From assembly GCA_963558655.1 (NCBI GenBank), contig CAUWHJ010000012.1, positions 24,860-88,859 on the forward strand: DNA of 64,000 nt. The letters run 5' to 3'. Positions within the stretch are counted from its first letter, which is position 1. Each line of letters opens with the position of its first letter. Position numbers and translations under genes: made by a program. The notes under the pieces are model-generated. The model did no database searches and was not told the origin of the DNA. It was given only the letters and a program-made list of their open reading frames with translations. Origin of the DNA: UMGS1590 sp963558655. GTDB lineage: Bacteria > Bacillota > Peptococcia > Peptococcales > Peptococcaceae. Of the stretch, positions 53,226-62,493 are shown one piece after another.

Positions 53226-53893
53226 TCAGCTGCCCCCTTTCCTTCTTCAGCCGCCGGCGCTTTCGCAGCTTCCGGTGCCGCAGGCGCTTGTGCTTCCGCA
53301 GCCTTTTCAGCCGCCGCTTGCGCTGGCTCTGCTGGTTTTTCTGCCGCCTGAGGCTTTGCTGCTTCGCCTGGCTTTGCGGCCGGTTTTGCAGCTGGCTTTG
53401 GCGTTGGCTTCGGTGGTTTCACAGGTTCTGGCATCCCCATTGGGTTGCCTTCCGGACGTTTCTTATTCCAGTAGTCTGCCTGGATTTTATTGAAGCGTTC
53501 GTTCATTGCCTGTGGAATACCACTGCAGAAGTCATATTCGGTATGGTCGTAACTGTAACAACCAATTTCAAAATTATTGGCGTTTTTAAGCGCCTTGGTT
53601 GGGCAAGATTCAATGCACATCCCGCAGAAGAGGCAATATTCTACCTGCATCTTGTAGGCAGTCACTACTTTTTTGCCTTCTTCATTCTTTTCAGATTCTA
53701 CGGTGATGACATGGTTTGGACAAGCCCGTTCACACAACCCGCAAGCAATGCACTTTGACACATCGTAGTCAAAGAACCCCTGGCTGGCAGGTGGGAGGTC
53801 TGGACGTTGTTCCGGATACTGTTCCGTAATCTCACGTTGGAACCAGTGTTTACCGGTAACGGCGAGACCTTTTAATAAGCCGATTCCGTACAT
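53222..53893 (-). CDS. nuoI: NADH-quinone oxidoreductase subunit I with Ala/Pro/Lys-rich tail
   Basis: A 223-residue peripheral subunit with two 4Fe-4S clusters, CIACGLCERACP and CLFCGMCIESCP (about residues 48-100), which carry electrons to NuoB. After residue 150 comes a low-complexity tail of about 70 residues rich in Ala, Pro, Lys and Glu (EPVKPPKPTPKPAAKPAAKP and onward) that is absent from standard NuoI. In a complex without NuoEFG, NuoI is the likely entry point for electrons, so the tail might bind the donor; this is inference. Confidence 0.93.
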   Translation of the reverse strand: MYGIGLLKGLAVTGKHWFQREITEQYPEQRPDLPPASQGFFDYDVSKCIACGLCERACPNHVITVESEKNEEGKKVVTAYKMQVEYCLFCGMCIESCPTKALKNANNFEIGCYSYDHTEYDFCSGIPQAMNERFNKIQADYWNKKRPEGNPMGMPEPVKPPKPTPKPAAKPAAKPGEAAKPQAAEKPAEPAQAAAEKAAEAQAPAAPEAAKAPAAEEGKGAAE

Positions 53894-53904
53894 ACATCCA
53901 CCTC

Positions 53905-54945
53905 CTAAATCATGAATTGAACGGCTTTGACAACAATGCCGGTGATGGCCAGATTAGCTACCGCCAGTGGAATCAAAACCTTCCAGTTCAATTTGAACAT
54001 ATGGTCAATGCGAATACGAGGGAAAGTCCAACGCACCCACATATTGAGCAATACGAGCACATAGGTCTTAATGAAGAGCCAGAGCCAGCCCGGAAGGATT
54101 GGGCCTTGCCAGCCGCCAAGGAAGACAACGGCAGCCAGCCAGCACATTGCGAGCATGGCAACATATTCACCAAGATACATGAACGCGAAACGCATCCCGC
54201 TGTACTCTGTCTGATAGCCGGCGATCAGTTCCTGTTCACCTTCAGCTAAGTCGAATGGGCTACGGTTGATTTCAGCCGTTGCTGCAATCGAGAAGATGAT
54301 GAACGCCAGTGGCTGACGCCAGAGGAACCAGCCGTTTTCAATCTGATCGTACACAATGTCGTTGAGGTTCAAACTTCCTGTCAGCATGACAATGCCCAAC
54401 AAAGAGAAGAGCAGAGGGATTTCATAGCTAATCATCTGTGCAGCTGCACGCATACCACCCAAAAGGTTGTATTTGTTGTTGGCAGCCCAACCAGACAGCA
54501 GGAGAATGATGGTTGTAAATGCACTAACGGCAAAGTAATAAATCAGGCTGACTGGTGAATCGTACACCGTCATGCCTTCACCAAGCGGCATCACTGCAAA
54601 CACCATCATGGTTGGAATGAACACGACGATTGGCACCAAATTGTACAGGAATTTATCCGCACGGTCAGGCGTCACGGTATTCTTACTGACGAGTTTCAGA
54701 ATATCCATAAAGAGCTGGAATAGCCCGAATGGCCCCATACGGTTTGGCCCTAAACGTTCTTGGATAAAACCGGAAATCTTACGTTCCAGATAAACCAGAA
54801 TAATAACGTTGCACAGGAGAAAGACCAAAATCACAACAGCAGCGATGATGCGTTCGATCCACAACCCCAGATTGTAAGAGCCGCCAAGGCCAACGACAAA
54901 ATTGACGATCCAGTTACCGATGTTTATAAACAAATTATCAAGCAC
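53905..54945 (-). CDS. nuoH: NADH-quinone oxidoreductase subunit H
   Basis: A 346-residue membrane subunit with eight helices that forms the quinone chamber with NuoB and NuoD. Signature stretches are ERKISGFIQERLGPNRMGPFG-type loop (LERKISGFIQERLGPNRMG), AEINRSPFDLAEGEQELIAG with the charged quinone-side loop, and EYSGMRFAFMYLGEY. Start 54945 follows AGGGGGTAGTTATTC. Confidence 0.95.
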   Translation of the reverse strand: MLDNLFINIGNWIVNFVVGLGGSYNLGLWIERIIAAVVILVFLLCNVIILVYLERKISGFIQERLGPNRMGPFGLFQLFMDILKLVSKNTVTPDRADKFLYNLVPIVVFIPTMMVFAVMPLGEGMTVYDSPVSLIYYFAVSAFTTIILLLSGWAANNKYNLLGGMRAAAQMISYEIPLLFSLLGIVMLTGSLNLNDIVYDQIENGWFLWRQPLAFIIFSIAATAEINRSPFDLAEGEQELIAGYQTEYSGMRFAFMYLGEYVAMLAMCWLAAVVFLGGWQGPILPGWLWLFIKTYVLVLLNMWVRWTFPRIRIDHMFKLNWKVLIPLAVANLAITGIVVKAVQFMI

Positions 54946-54960
54946 GAATAACTACCCCCT

Positions 54961-56169
54961 TTAACGGTCCACTTCACCGAGAACGATATCGACCGATGCC
55001 AGGGCTGCAACGTAATCCTGCATGAACATATCTTCCACGCCAACGATGTCCTGCAAAGCAAAGACACTCATCATACTAGGCGCGTGAATGCGTACACGAT
55101 ATGGCTTGGTGCCGCCATCGCTGACCACATAGAAACCAAGCCAGCCCATGCCGCCTTCAAGCTGAGCATAAGCACTGCCGGCAGGCACCTTAATCATCTT
55201 TGGCACCTTACCCATGGTTGGCCCTTCATCTGGCATTTGTTCCAACGCCTGACGAATAATCTTGGCAGATTCGGCCATTTCCCAATAACGCAGCATATAG
55301 CGGTCGTAGCTGTCACCGATTTCGCCGACCGGCACATCAAAATCAAAACGATCGTAAACGCTGTATGGCTTATCTTTACGCAGGTCAATCTTCACGCCGG
55401 CTGCACGCAGGTTTGCACCATACACCCCGTAGTTCTTGCACATCTCTGCATCAATAACACCAACGTTTTTGGTACGTGCTAAAAAGATTTCGTTGCCGTT
55501 GAGGACATTCTGATAATCCTTCAGCGCATCTGGGAATTCGTCCAGCCATTTGGTGAGCTTTTCTTTGAACCCTTCTGGCAGTGGTGTTGGCACCCCACCA
55601 ATGCGGAACGCATGGTTGTTCATGCGGCTGCCGCTGTACGCTTCAAGCAAATCGAAAATCTTTTCACGTTCACGGAACATATACATCCACACGGTATAAC
55701 CGTTAAAGTCAAGCGCCATGCAGCCTAAGTAAACCAAATGGTGAGCAATACGCTGCAATTCGCCAATGATGACACGAATGTATTCGGCACGCTCCGGCAC
55801 CTCAACACCAAGGAGTTTTTCCACTGCCATGCAGTAGCCCCACTCATTGAGAATGCAGGACAAATAATCCAAACGGTCGGTGTAAGGAACCACCTGTGCC
55901 CAGGTGCGGTCTTCGCAGAGCTTTTCAATGCCACGATGCAAATACCCGCAAACGTTTTCACAGCCAACCACTTTTTCGCCATCCATCGTCAGCTTCGCAC
56001 GAAATACCCCGTGGGTGGATGGATGCTGTGGCCCCATGTTCATGATAAAGGTCTGGGAAGGTTTATTTTCCTTTTGCAAATTTTGCAGCTCCTGCTGCTT
56101 CTGCATCAGTTCTTCGATTGATTGTTCTTCAGAGCTTGCATAGCGGCCCTGTTGTTCATAAATGCTCAT
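54961..56169 (-). CDS. nuoD: NADH-quinone oxidoreductase subunit D
   Basis: A 402-residue 49-kDa-type subunit related to NiFe hydrogenase large subunits. The quinone-binding loop MGPQHPSTHGVFR is near residue 45, after an unusual Gln/Glu-rich N-terminal extension of about 40 residues (EEQSIEELMQKQQELQNLQK) that may be a coiled coil. DRLDYLSCILNEWGY and the C-terminal DIVLGEVDR are conserved. GGGAGGGGGATAAG sets the start. Confidence 0.95.
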   Translation of the reverse strand: MSIYEQQGRYASSEEQSIEELMQKQQELQNLQKENKPSQTFIMNMGPQHPSTHGVFRAKLTMDGEKVVGCENVCGYLHRGIEKLCEDRTWAQVVPYTDRLDYLSCILNEWGYCMAVEKLLGVEVPERAEYIRVIIGELQRIAHHLVYLGCMALDFNGYTVWMYMFREREKIFDLLEAYSGSRMNNHAFRIGGVPTPLPEGFKEKLTKWLDEFPDALKDYQNVLNGNEIFLARTKNVGVIDAEMCKNYGVYGANLRAAGVKIDLRKDKPYSVYDRFDFDVPVGEIGDSYDRYMLRYWEMAESAKIIRQALEQMPDEGPTMGKVPKMIKVPAGSAYAQLEGGMGWLGFYVVSDGGTKPYRVRIHAPSMMSVFALQDIVGVEDMFMQDYVAALASVDIVLGEVDR

Positions 56170-56183
56170 CTTATCCCCCTCCC

Positions 56184-56621
56184 TTACTTTCTCACATGGT
56201 TTTCATAATCTTTGCGGAGTGGGTGACCAACAAAGTCGTCAACCAGGAAAATGCGGCGCAAATCCGGATGTCCTTTGTACTCAACACCCATGAGGTCATA
56301 GCTTTCACGTTCAAGCACATAAGCAGCCTTGAAAACGCTGTCAAGAGAAGGCAGCCAGAGATCGTCCTTTGGAATATGCACCGAGACACGAATCATATCC
56401 ATGTCCTCAAAATTCATCAGGTTGTACACGCCAACCATATCCTCCGGATATTCCACTGCACAAAGATCAAGCAGCGCATCATAACCGCACTTATTTGCCA
56501 AATCCATGATTGCCTGTACAAACTCGTCACGCTCAACCGTGAAGGCTGTGACATTTGGATCTTCTTCTTCCTGCAACGCAGGAATGACATTCATAATCTG
56601 TTCCTTGAGCACACCCTTCAC
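56184..56621 (-). CDS. nuoC: NADH-quinone oxidoreductase subunit C
   Basis: A 145-residue 30-kDa-type subunit, separate from NuoD. The diagnostic C-terminal block YDLMGVEYKGHPDLRRIFL with DDFVGHPLRKDY is present. It overlaps the nuoB end by four bases. Confidence 0.94.
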   Translation of the reverse strand: MKGVLKEQIMNVIPALQEEEDPNVTAFTVERDEFVQAIMDLANKCGYDALLDLCAVEYPEDMVGVYNLMNFEDMDMIRVSVHIPKDDLWLPSLDSVFKAAYVLERESYDLMGVEYKGHPDLRRIFLVDDFVGHPLRKDYENHVRK

Positions 56622-57208
56622 CTCTCTCTCTCAACGATCGTTGGATCGCTTACACGCGCTTTCAGCTTCAGGCAGGCATCAAAAAGCGCTTCTGGGCGTG
56701 GAGGGCAGCCAGGCAAAAAGACGTCAACCGGCAAAAATTCCTTCACACCGCTGACCATCGAATAGCCACCGGCAAATGGACCGCCGCTGACAGCACAGTT
56801 GCCCATGGCAATGACATACTTTGGTTCTGCCATTTCTTCATAGATACGCTTAATCAGCGGTGCCATCTTCTTGGTGACCGTACCGGCAACAATCATTAAA
56901 TCCGCATGACGTGGCGATGGACGGAATACTTCGTAACCGAAACGCGCCAGGTCAAAGCGTGCCCCACCGGAGCACATCATCTCAATCGCGCAGCAAGCCA
57001 AACCAAACGTCACCGGCCAAAACGACCAGCCACGGCCATAATTCAGAACCTTGTCAACCGTTGTCAGAACAACACAACGGTCTAACTCAGCCTGTGTAGG
57101 CTGCGTGTTACGCAGATAGTCCGTAACCGGTGAAATTCGTGTCGAAGGGCTCCACCCTTCGGCAGTAGGCATATGCTCCTCGTCAAAACGCACCTTATCT
57201 ATTTCCAT
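56618..57208 (-). CDS. nuoB: NADH-quinone oxidoreductase subunit B
   Basis: A 196-residue PSST-type subunit holding cluster N2. Ligands are the twin cysteines in GLACCAIEMM, the Cys of AMGNCAVSGG and the Cys of LPGCPPRPEAL. Start 57208 follows GGAGGGCGCGCTGGA and overlaps the nuoA end by ten bases; a GTG/ATG further upstream is unnecessary. Confidence 0.95.
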   Translation of the reverse strand: MEIDKVRFDEEHMPTAEGWSPSTRISPVTDYLRNTQPTQAELDRCVVLTTVDKVLNYGRGWSFWPVTFGLACCAIEMMCSGGARFDLARFGYEVFRPSPRHADLMIVAGTVTKKMAPLIKRIYEEMAEPKYVIAMGNCAVSGGPFAGGYSMVSGVKEFLPVDVFLPGCPPRPEALFDACLKLKARVSDPTIVERER

Positions 57209-57561
57209 TCCAGCGCGCCCTCCTTCCATTCATACCACAAACCGATGCACAAGAGCACTAAGAACATCGTACCGGCAACCACCGGGAACAGTCCCACACT
57301 CTTAAATGCAAGAGCCAGAGGAAAGAAGAATACAGTTTCAATGTCAAACAACAGAAATACAAGTGCATACATATAGTAGCCGACACGGAAGTTGACCCAA
57401 GCAGTCCCTTCGGTGTCGATCCCGCATTCAAACGTTTCGCGCTGTTCCTTACTGTGATAATAATGCGGACTCAAAATTAAGCTCACACCAATACCGGCAC
57501 AGGTCAGGACCAAAGCCAACGCTACGAAGAGCAGGACAATCCATAATCCATCATTCACCAT
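57199..57561 (-). CDS. nuoA: NADH-quinone oxidoreductase subunit A
   Basis: A 120-residue three-helix subunit, first gene of the operon. The cysteine-containing loop RETFECGIDTEGTAWVNFRVGYY is typical (ECG), followed by FLLFDIETVFFFPLA with conserved acidic residues. GGGGAGGTTTT precedes the ATG at 57561. Confidence 0.95.
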   Translation of the reverse strand: MVNDGLWIVLLFVALALVLTCAGIGVSLILSPHYYHSKEQRETFECGIDTEGTAWVNFRVGYYMYALVFLLFDIETVFFFPLALAFKSVGLFPVVAGTMFLVLLCIGLWYEWKEGALEWK

Positions 57562-57651
57562 AAAACCTCCCCTATACAAGATTTTTTTGCCCTCATGCCA
57601 ATGGCACACAGGCATAGTTCAGCATGATGCTGTCTTTTATATCCACTCTAT

Positions 57652-57680
57652 ATTATGCACTATTTTTTAATTAAATACAA
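57652..57680 (-). promoter_or_regulatory. Candidate nuo operon promoter
   Basis: Minus strand TTGTAT (57675-57680), 17-base spacer, CATAAT (57652-57657), about 90 bases before nuoA. Confidence 0.5.
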
Positions 57681-58158
57681 TTCTCACGACTACTTTTCAC
57701 AGACCTATGACAAATTTTTATCAATCGCGCACCCTTCATAAGCCGGAAAAAAGTCGCTTATGTGCCGAAATAACGCCCTTATCACTAAGATAAAACCAAC
57801 CGCCATCACTCATATTAACGGCATCGGCACGCACCAAGGATTTATACATTCAGCTAAAAACATCAGAGTAAGCCATGGCTTTCTCATTGTAAAAAATATC
57901 CACGCAGTGCACTTTCCCGCCATCGCCATCGTCAAAACTGTCGAAAAATTACCACAGCAAACATTCCATTTTCTGCCGCTCAACGCACGCCGAAACGTCT
58001 TAATTTTCCGCCAAAGCCGCCACCAAACACTGACGTTAAACGCCAAAAGCGCCAACCAAACATGGCGGTTTTAAACCTTCGCCCAAAACAACCGCAATCT
58101 ATCATGCAGCGCCCACAAAAATACGCCAAAACACGCTGCACTCTATTTTTTCCACAAA
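57681..58158. other. Gene-free interval between the nuo and atp operons
   Basis: About 480 bases with no credible gene. ORFs of 81-104 codons occur on both strands but lack ribosome sites and look unlike proteins. The right half is rich in GCCAAA/CGCC words on the plus strand. No RNA family, promoter pair or repeat with clear structure was recognised. Confidence 0.6.
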
Positions 58159-58159
58159 A

Positions 58160-58183
58160 AAAGCTGCCCTTTCGGACAGCTTT
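58160..58183 (-). terminator. Terminator of the atp operon
   Basis: AAAGCTGCCC (58160-58169) pairs with GGACAGCTTT (58174-58183) around a TTTC/GAAA loop; seven T follow on the minus strand. Confidence 0.92.
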
Positions 58184-58190
58184 GTTCGCT

Positions 58191-58604
58191 TTAGAGATAT
58201 TGCTTCATCTTCAAACGTTCGATGGAGCGATAAAGAGCCGCTTCTGCGCGTGCAACATCAACATTGCCTTCACGTTTATGAGCAAGACGTTCTTCGGCAC
58301 GTTGTTTGGCACGTTCGGCACGGTCAAAATCAATTTCATCGGCCTTTTCAGCACTTGGCGAGAGAATGACAACGTGGTTGTTCTGCACTTCCACAAAACC
58401 TCCGCCAACAAAGATGTAGCCTTTCTGCCCAGCGGCGTCTACATAGCGCACAATTTCAGGCGTCAACGCTGCGATCAGCGGCGTATGGTTTGGCAAGAAG
58501 CCAATTTCCCCTTCCGGCGTGCGTACGACAACGCTTTGTGCTTCAACAGAAAGCGCTTGATGATCGGGAGCGACCACTTCCAGCTGCAGCAGTTTTTCTG
58601 CCAT
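58191..58604 (-). CDS. atpC: ATP synthase epsilon subunit
   Basis: A 137-residue subunit with the N-terminal beta sandwich (TPEGEIGFLPNHTPLIAAL) and C-terminal two-helix hairpin (KQRAEERLAHKRE...AEAALYRSIERLK). It couples rotation and inhibits hydrolysis. Start 58604 follows GGAGGTGCCCGCC. Last gene of the operon. Confidence 0.95.
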   Translation of the reverse strand: MAEKLLQLEVVAPDHQALSVEAQSVVVRTPEGEIGFLPNHTPLIAALTPEIVRYVDAAGQKGYIFVGGGFVEVQNNHVVILSPSAEKADEIDFDRAERAKQRAEERLAHKREGNVDVARAEAALYRSIERLKMKQYL

Positions 58605-58617
58605 GGCGGGCACCTCC

Positions 58618-60051
58618 TTACGCTACGCCAGCGTTTTTCTTCATTGCCTCTGCTTTGGCAACGGCATCATCAATGGTACCTACCATGAGGAACGCCTGCT
58701 CTGGAAGATCGTCGTGTTTCCCTTCAAGGATTTCCTTGAAGCCACGCAAGGTTTCCTTGAGTGGAATGTACTGCCCAGGGTTGCCGGTAAACTGTTCGGC
58801 AACGAAGAAGCACTGACTCAAGAAACGTTCGATCTTACGAGCGCGAGCAACGATGAGTTTTTCTTCATCAGACAGTTCATCCATACCAAGAATGGAGATG
58901 ATGTCCTGCAAGTCTTTGTAACGCTGCAACACTTCCTGTACACCACGGGCAATGTTGTAATGCTCTTCCCCAACAACGAGTGGGTCGAGAATACGAGAGG
59001 TCGATGCCAGTGGGTCCACGGCTGGGTAAATCCCTTTTTCAGAAATACCACGGTCCAATACGGTGGTAGCATCCAAGTGTGCAAAGGTAGTGGCTGGCGC
59101 TGGGTCGGTCAAGTCATCGGCAGGCACGTAAACAGCCTGTACAGAAGTGATGGACCCTTTATCGGTAGAGGTGATACGTTCCTGCATCTGCCCCATTTCC
59201 GTAGCCAGGGTTGGCTGATACCCTACGGCCGATGGCATACGCCCGAGAAGAGCGGATACTTCCGAACCAGCCTGGGTGAAACGGAAGATGTTGTCGATAA
59301 AGAGCAGCACGTCCTGATGCTGAACGTCACGGAAATATTCCGCAATGGTCAGCCCTGTCAGAGCAATACGCATACGTGCGCCTGGTGGTTCGTTCATCTG
59401 ACCAAACACAAGGCTGGTCTTGTTGATAACGCCACTTTCTTTCATTTCCACGAGAAGGTCTTTCCCTTCACGGGTACGTTCGCCTACACCGGCAAATACG
59501 GAGTAGCCGCCGTGTTCGTAAGCAATGTTACGAATCAGCTCCTGAATCAAAACGGTTTTCCCTACACCAGCACCGCCGAAAAGACCAATCTTACCACCCT
59601 TTACATAAGGGCAAAGCAAGTCGATGACTTTAATACCGGTTTCAAGAATTTCTTTTTCAGGGCTTTGTTCTGCAAAGCTAGGTGCTTCACGGTGAATGGA
59701 CCAGCGTTCTTCTTCATTCACAGGGCCAGCTTCGTCGATTGGCTGGCCAGTTACATTGAAGAGACGGCCCAGGGTGCAGTCACCAACAGGCACGGTGATT
59801 GGGCTTTCAGTGTTGACCACGTTCAGCCCACGCACAAGCCCGTCGGTGGAGCTCATAGCAACGGTACGAACGACGTTGCCGCCAAGATGTTCGGCAACTT
59901 CTAAGGTAACGTCGATGTTATCTTCTAATTCAATCTCTTGCCCTTCGTTGGACACATGAAGAGCGTAGTTAATTTCTGGAAGTTGGTCTGCCGGAAATTC
60001 AACGTCAACGACAGGACCAACGACTTTTATGATTTTACCTTGATTATTCAA
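58618..60051 (-). CDS. atpD: ATP synthase beta subunit
   Basis: A 477-residue catalytic subunit. Walker A is GGAGVGKT, the catalytic Glu lies in AGVGERTREG, and DVLLFIDNIFRFTQAGSEVSALLGR-type block (LLFIDNIFRFTQ) and SDEEKLIVARARKIERFLSQ are present. The start is TTG at 60051, with AGGAGG 10 bases upstream; no ATG fits the known N terminus. Confidence 0.97.
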   Translation of the reverse strand: MNNQGKIIKVVGPVVDVEFPADQLPEINYALHVSNEGQEIELEDNIDVTLEVAEHLGGNVVRTVAMSSTDGLVRGLNVVNTESPITVPVGDCTLGRLFNVTGQPIDEAGPVNEEERWSIHREAPSFAEQSPEKEILETGIKVIDLLCPYVKGGKIGLFGGAGVGKTVLIQELIRNIAYEHGGYSVFAGVGERTREGKDLLVEMKESGVINKTSLVFGQMNEPPGARMRIALTGLTIAEYFRDVQHQDVLLFIDNIFRFTQAGSEVSALLGRMPSAVGYQPTLATEMGQMQERITSTDKGSITSVQAVYVPADDLTDPAPATTFAHLDATTVLDRGISEKGIYPAVDPLASTSRILDPLVVGEEHYNIARGVQEVLQRYKDLQDIISILGMDELSDEEKLIVARARKIERFLSQCFFVAEQFTGNPGQYIPLKETLRGFKEILEGKHDDLPEQAFLMVGTIDDAVAKAEAMKKNAGVA

Positions 60052-60077
60052 GACGGATCTTCCTCCTTATGCGTGCA

Positions 60078-60959
60078 TTAGCTCAACGCGTTCGCACCGG
60101 CAACGATTTCTGTGATTTCGTTGGTAATCGCAGCCTGACGTGCACGGTTGTAGCTGATTTCCAGCTTGCTCAAGAGCTCGGTAGCGTTGTCCGTCGCAGC
60201 GGTCATAGCGGTCATGCGGGCCCCATGTTCGCCGGTCTTTGCATCTGCCAGGCAACCGTGGATTTGGTTGGACAGATACATTGGCAAAAGCTGACTCAGG
60301 ATTGTTGCCGCATCTGGTTCAAAGATGTAGTCAACAGCATATTTGTTGTCTGCATCTTCTCCTGCATCTAAAGCATCGCTTGCGATTGGCAAAAGCGGCA
60401 CAACGGTTGGCACCTGGCTCATGACAGAGCGGAACAGTGGATACACAATGCTGACTTTATCGTATGTCCCTGCTTCATAAGCGGAGCGAATCTCCTTGGC
60501 AATGATTTCGCTGTCATGTGGATCAGGAATATCATTGGTTTCGAGATAGGCTTTATCCACAGGGATACCATGCTTGATGAAATACTCGTTCACCCTGCGG
60601 CCCACAGCAATCACGCTGACTTCATGACCGGCAGCCTGTGCTTCTTTAACCACGCGGTGCGCTTCCTTGTTGACATGGTGGTTGAAACCACCAGCCAAAC
60701 CCTTGTTAGAGGCAATAACAAGAAAGGCTTCACGTTTAACAGGACGCACTTCGAGCAACGGATCAGTAATTTCACCGGCGGCAGAGGCGGAAACCTGTGC
60801 CAACACCTGGCGCAGTTTCTCTTGATATGGACGCCCCGCGCCAATTTGTTTTTGTGCACGACGCAGCTTGGAGGCGGAGACCATCTTCATGGCATTTGTG
60901 ATCTGCTTCGTATTAGAAATACTCTGCATTCTTCGTTTGATCTCTTTAGCATTAGCCAA
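60078..60959 (-). CDS. atpG: ATP synthase gamma subunit
   Basis: A 293-residue central stalk subunit. Conserved ends are visible: N-terminal KEIKRRMQSISNTKQITNAMKMVSASKLRRA and C-terminal RMTAMTAATDNATELL with NRARQAAITNEITEIV in pieces. The start is TTG at 60959, the second TTG start in the operon. Confidence 0.95.
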   Translation of the reverse strand: MANAKEIKRRMQSISNTKQITNAMKMVSASKLRRAQKQIGAGRPYQEKLRQVLAQVSASAAGEITDPLLEVRPVKREAFLVIASNKGLAGGFNHHVNKEAHRVVKEAQAAGHEVSVIAVGRRVNEYFIKHGIPVDKAYLETNDIPDPHDSEIIAKEIRSAYEAGTYDKVSIVYPLFRSVMSQVPTVVPLLPIASDALDAGEDADNKYAVDYIFEPDAATILSQLLPMYLSNQIHGCLADAKTGEHGARMTAMTAATDNATELLSKLEISYNRARQAAITNEITEIVAGANALS

Positions 60960-60978
60960 GACGTCTCACCATCCTCTC

Positions 60979-62493
60979 TTAGCCTTGGAAGCCTTCCTTA
61001 AATTCACCGATTGCTTTCTTGAGCGCTTCTTCGGTATCGCTTTCCATCTTACCGGTGGAAGCAATGACCTCAAGAACGCTTTCCTTGTAGCTGGAAGCAC
61101 GCATGAAATCGAGGAATTCTTTTTCAAAACGACCAACGTTTTCAGTCTTGATGCTGTCGCAATAGCCTTTAACAACGGCGTAGATGCTGACAACCTGTTC
61201 TTCAACTGGCATTGGCGAATACTGCTTCTGCTTGAGGATTTCCTGCAAACGTTCCCCACGAGCCAGCGTTGCCTTGGTGCCTTCATCAAGGTCACTACCA
61301 AACTGGGAGAAGGCCTTGAGTTCGTTATACTGAGCAAGGTCAATACGCATATTACCGGCAATCTTCTTCATTGCCTTGATCTGTGCCGACCCACCAACAC
61401 GGGAAACGGAGATACCTGCGTTAATAGCAGGACGCATCCCAGCGTGGAAAAGGTCGGTTTCAAGGAAGATCTGACCATCGGTAATGGAAATAACGTTGGT
61501 TGGAATGTAGGCAGATACGTCAGACGCCTGTGTTTCGATGATAGGCAGTGCCGTCATCGAACCGCCGCCGTATTTATCTTCCAGTTTCGCAGCACGTTCA
61601 AGCAAACGGCTGTGGAGATAGAATACGTCCCCTGGATATGCTTCACGTCCTGGTGGACGGTGCAAAAGCAGGGAAAGTTCGCGGTAAGCAACAGCCTGCT
61701 TGGAAAGATCATCGTAAACAATGAGCACATCTTTGCCATTGAACATAAATTCTTCACCCATGGCAGCACCGGCATATGGCGCAATGTACAGCATTGGTGA
61801 TGGTTCAGATGCGGTTGCTGCAACAACGATGGTATAGTCCATGGCACCATATTCTTCCAGTGTGCCAACCACGTTAGCAACGGTCGATGCTTTCTGACCA
61901 ATGGCCACATAGATGCAGATAACATCCTGCCCCTTCTGGTTGATAATGGTATCCAGCGCAATAGCGGTTTTACCAGTCTGGCGGTCACCAATGATGAGCT
62001 CACGCTGCCCACGACCGATTGGCACCAGTGCGTCAATAGCTTTCAAACCAGTTTGCAGTGGTTCATGAACCGCTTCACGGGTGATAACCCCTGGCGCAAC
62101 GTTTTCGACTGGACGGGTTTTGGTGGTTTCGATTGGGCCTTTGCCGTCAATCGGTTCACCAATAGCGTTGACGACGCGGCCAATCAGTGCTTCGCCAACA
62201 GGTACTTCAATGATACGACCGGTGCGTTTGACCGGGTCACCATCTTTAATATGTTCAAATTCCCCAAGAAGAATGCAACCGATGTTGTCTTCTTCAAGGT
62301 TCTGGGCCATCCCTTTGACACCGCCAGGGAACTCAAGCAGTTCGTTAACCATGGCATTGTGCAGTCCGTGTACACGAGCGATACCGTCACCAACTTCGAT
62401 AACTGTACCAATTTCGCTGGTTTCAACGGTCTGGTCAAAGTTCTGAATTTCTTCTTTCAAAATCGAGCTTATTTCATCTGGTCTAATGCTCAT
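60979..62493 (-). CDS. atpA: ATP synthase alpha subunit
   Basis: A 504-residue non-catalytic nucleotide-binding subunit. Walker A is GDRQTGKTAIA, followed by VAIGQKASTVANVV, YDDLSKQAVAYRELSLLLHRPPGREA-type block (AYRELSLLLHRPPGREAYP) and the Arg finger region ISVSRVGGSAQIKAMK. ATG 62493 overlaps the atpH stop (ATGA). Confidence 0.97.
   Translation of the reverse strand: MSIRPDEISSILKEEIQNFDQTVETSEIGTVIEVGDGIARVHGLHNAMVNELLEFPGGVKGMAQNLEEDNIGCILLGEFEHIKDGDPVKRTGRIIEVPVGEALIGRVVNAIGEPIDGKGPIETTKTRPVENVAPGVITREAVHEPLQTGLKAIDALVPIGRGQRELIIGDRQTGKTAIALDTIINQKGQDVICIYVAIGQKASTVANVVGTLEEYGAMDYTIVVAATASEPSPMLYIAPYAGAAMGEEFMFNGKDVLIVYDDLSKQAVAYRELSLLLHRPPGREAYPGDVFYLHSRLLERAAKLEDKYGGGSMTALPIIETQASDVSAYIPTNVISITDGQIFLETDLFHAGMRPAINAGISVSRVGGSAQIKAMKKIAGNMRIDLAQYNELKAFSQFGSDLDEGTKATLARGERLQEILKQKQYSPMPVEEQVVSIYAVVKGYCDSIKTENVGRFEKEFLDFMRASSYKESVLEVIASTGKMESDTEEALKKAIGEFKEGFQG

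Noticed and set aside
57760..58074. ORFs of 104 codons (+) and 81 codons (-) between the nuo and atp operons
   Set aside because: Neither has a ribosome site or a sensible protein composition; kept as a gene-free interval.
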